From assembly GCA_013003515.1 (NCBI GenBank), contig JABDIW010000204.1, positions 1 to 7,085 of the forward strand: a DNA stretch of 7,085 nucleotides. The letters run 5' to 3'. Origin of the DNA: Acidimicrobiia bacterium. GTDB taxonomy: Bacteria > Actinomycetota > Acidimicrobiia > Spongiisociales > UBA5794. Position numbers and translations under genes: made by a program. The stretch's first letter is position 1. Each line of letters opens with the position of its first letter. Positions 5,717 through 7,085 of the stretch are shown here, piece by piece. The notes under the pieces were generated by a model. The model saw only the letters and a program-made list of their open reading frames with translations. It searched no databases and was not told the origin of the DNA.

Positions 5717-6993
5717 ACCCGTCCCTCCTCCTGGGCGTTGACGTACTTGGCGTTGATCCACTCCCGGAGCGGGCCGGCGAGCCCCGGATGTGGGAACCGA
5801 CCGATCGCCTCCTCGAAGAACCCGCGGACCTGGAGTCGATCGGCACGGGGGCGATCGATGCCGCGGCTCATCAGGTAGTACCGCTGCTCATCTTCGAGCG
5901 GACCGACCGTGGAGCCGTGACCGCACCGCACGTCGTTGGCGAGGATCTCGAGATTCGGCACCGATTGGGCCCGGGCACCGTCGGAGAGGATGAGGTTTCG
6001 GTTGGTCTGGTGGGCATTCGTGCGCTGCGCCTCTTCCTCGATCCGGATCATGCCGGTGAACACGGACAAGGCCTCGTCCTCGACGGCACCCTTGAGGAAC
6101 ATCTCGGACGTGGTGTTGGGTGCGGCGTGATTCATGAAGTACCGGTAGTCGAGCGTCTGCTCCTGTTCTCCGAAGTAGGCACCGAGGATCTCGGCGTGCG
6201 CTCCCCGGCCGACCAGGTCGACCATGAGGTGGAAGCGGGAGAGTTCGCCCCCGAGCCCGGCCTCGGCGAGACGCAGCGTGGCGTCCCTCCCGACGACGGC
6301 CCGTCCGTGCGCCAGCGCAGTCGACGAGTAGTCCCAGTTCTGCACCACGGACATGTCGAGGCGGGCGTTGTCGCGGACATACAGCTCGATCTGAGGAACC
6401 ACGAGCGCACCCGTGCCATCAGCCGATCTGTTGTTGACGACGACAGATGCCTGCGAGCTCTCCTCCACCACGACGGTGACGTGCGGGAAGCTGACGGCAC
6501 CAGGACGCGTCGCCTGGACATCGATGACGAACGGCTGGGTGACGGCGGTGGCCGGGGGCACGTACAGGACGACACCGTCCGTGGAAAAGGCATGGTGGGC
6601 GGCGGCGAGCTTGTCGAGGTCCACGGGGATGCCCTTGCCGTAGACCTCCTGCAACATCGTTTCGTGGCTGACGACGGCTTTGGCGACGGACTCGAACACG
6701 ACACCGTCGGGGGCGTCGGACCGGACATCGGTGGTGGCGCCGTCGATGACCGTGGCGGTGCCTGCCGCATGCCCGATCTCGTTGCCGAGGACCGCATCGG
6801 CCGGCAACGCTTCTGCGCCGCCCTCGGCCAGTTGGTAATCGCTGACGTCGAACCCCAGATCCACGTACCGCCACACCTCTTCGGTCTCGGACGGCATCGC
6901 TGCGCCGTCGAAAGCGGCAAACGCGGCGCGGCGGCGCTCCTCGATCCAGGACGGAGGGGCGTCGCGAAGGGCTGAGCTCTCGGTGAGGGACAT
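5713..6993 (-). CDS. sufD: Fe-S cluster assembly protein SufD
   Basis: SufD pairs with SufB and binds SufC to make the scaffold on which Fe-S clusters are built in the cytosol. The 426-residue product has the SufD N-terminal helical part (PSWIEERRRAAFAAFDG ... ETEEVWRYVDL), a beta-helix core, and the characteristic C-terminal block: TNAHQTNRNLILSDGARAQS (325-344), PNLEILANDVRCGHGSTVG (346-364) and YYLMSRGID (372-380), ending in RGFFEEAIGRF. H359 corresponds to the E. coli SufD histidine (H360) implicated in cluster assembly. The N-terminal region and lack of SufB cysteine-rich features favour SufD over SufB. The start at 6993 is firm: an in-frame TAG lies five codons upstream with no other start between. 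No Shine-Dalgarno is visible, and a -10-like box 9 bases upstream suggests a leaderless mRNA. sufB, normally directly upstream, is not visible in the 92 remaining bases. Confidence 0.95.
   Translation of the reverse strand: MSLTESSALRDAPPSWIEERRRAAFAAFDGAAMPSETEEVWRYVDLGFDVSDYQLAEGGAEALPADAVLGNEIGHAAGTATVIDGATTDVRSDAPDGVVFESVAKAVVSHETMLQEVYGKGIPVDLDKLAAAHHAFSTDGVVLYVPPATAVTQPFVIDVQATRPGAVSFPHVTVVVEESSQASVVVNNRSADGTGALVVPQIELYVRDNARLDMSVVQNWDYSSTALAHGRAVVGRDATLRLAEAGLGGELSRFHLMVDLVGRGAHAEILGAYFGEQEQTLDYRYFMNHAAPNTTSEMFLKGAVEDEALSVFTGMIRIEEEAQRTNAHQTNRNLILSDGARAQSVPNLEILANDVRCGHGSTVGPLEDEQRYYLMSRGIDRPRADRLQVRGFFEEAIGRFPHPGLAGPLREWINAKYVNAQEEGRV
5724..5729 (-). promoter_or_regulatory. Shine-Dalgarno site of the Rieske ferredoxin
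   Basis: On the - strand the run AGGAGGAGG ends 7 bases before the ATG at 5716, inside the last codons of sufD. It fixes the ferredoxin start. Confidence 0.7.
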
Positions 6994-7000
6994 GCGGCGG

Positions 7001-7010
7001 CGAGCCTACC
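7001..7010 (-). promoter_or_regulatory. Candidate -10 box before sufD, possible leaderless start
   Basis: On the - strand GGTAGGCTCG contains TAGGCT at 7003-7008, 9 bases before the sufD ATG. Transcription starting 6-9 bases after such a box would begin at or just before the ATG, consistent with the missing Shine-Dalgarno. No clear -35 box is seen. The 10-mer is identical to one before fumC. Confidence 0.35.
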
Positions 7011-7011
7011 C

Positions 7012-7043
7012 CGATACAGGCCGCTACCGGCCACCGCGTATCG
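7012..7043. promoter_or_regulatory. Nested inverted repeat upstream of sufD, candidate operator
   Basis: Outer arms CGATAC (7012-7017) and GTATCG (7038-7043) enclose inner arms GGCCG (7019-7023) and CGGCC (7028-7032) around CTAC. Both pairs are perfect, but their centres differ by 2 bases. The element covers the region where a -35 box would sit for the candidate sufD promoter, as expected for a repressor site. It could also be a chance repeat in GC-rich DNA. The rest of the 92-base gap shows nothing else that I can support. Confidence 0.3.
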
Positions 7044-7085
7044 AGTGGGCGAGATCACCACCCGCCACACGGACACGCCTCGTGG

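Noticed and set aside
5788..6975. Long + strand open frame (395 codons) antisense to sufD
   Set aside because: It is a mirror of the sufD codon pattern in GC-rich DNA; its translation is rich in Asp, Gly, Val and Arg, shows no domain, and sufD on the other strand is unmistakable.
7055..7085. Possible C-terminal tail of an upstream - strand gene (one frame reads HEACPCGGW then stop)
   Set aside because: Nine residues are too few to identify; another - strand frame also ends nearby, so neither can be called a gene, and neither could be recognised as the end of SufB.
7045..7085. GTG on the + strand that could begin a divergent gene
   Set aside because: No Shine-Dalgarno and only 13 codons are visible before the window ends.

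Overview
The window is GC-rich, gene-dense bacterial chromosome with frequent GTG starts and stop/start overlaps. The order sufD – Rieske ferredoxin – sufC is the actinobacterial SUF arrangement. The fumarase is also of the type recalled from Mycobacterium (NPVxPE after the GSS loop). An actinobacterium is therefore likely, possibly of a deep-branching class such as Acidimicrobiia, but the class is a guess. No tRNA, rRNA, CRISPR or insertion sequence was seen. Only two non-coding stretches exist (3102-3158 and 6994-7085), both under 100 bases.

Left part, + strand (1-1723): the C-terminal two-fifths or so of a family 5 (peptide/nickel-type) ABC solute-binding protein. Its stop codon overlaps (ATGA) the start of a membrane protein with two N-terminal zinc ribbons and a DUF4328-like membrane domain. 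The tail of that gene overlaps, end to end by 11 bases, the tail of fumC.

Right part, - strand, read from 6993 down to 1713: sufD, a Rieske-type [2Fe-2S] ferredoxin, sufC, a small three-helix membrane protein, a 2H phosphoesterase ('2'-5' RNA ligase' family), a membrane-anchored protein with a strikingly regular proline/beta repeat, and then fumC (class II, iron-independent fumarase) after a 57-base gap. All five junctions from sufD to the repeat protein are exact 4-base overlaps (ATGA or GTGA), so the first six genes look like one translationally coupled operon. fumC has its own strong Shine-Dalgarno sequence and a candidate -10 box, so it may be transcribed both with the operon and alone.

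How the genes fit together: SufC (ATPase) and SufD form the Fe-S scaffold complex with SufB, which is not in this window. The ferredoxin is probably an electron carrier or client. The usual downstream partners sufS and sufU are absent; three genes with no known Fe-S role occupy their place. This coupled trio, and above all the proline-hexad membrane protein, is the least explained part of the window.
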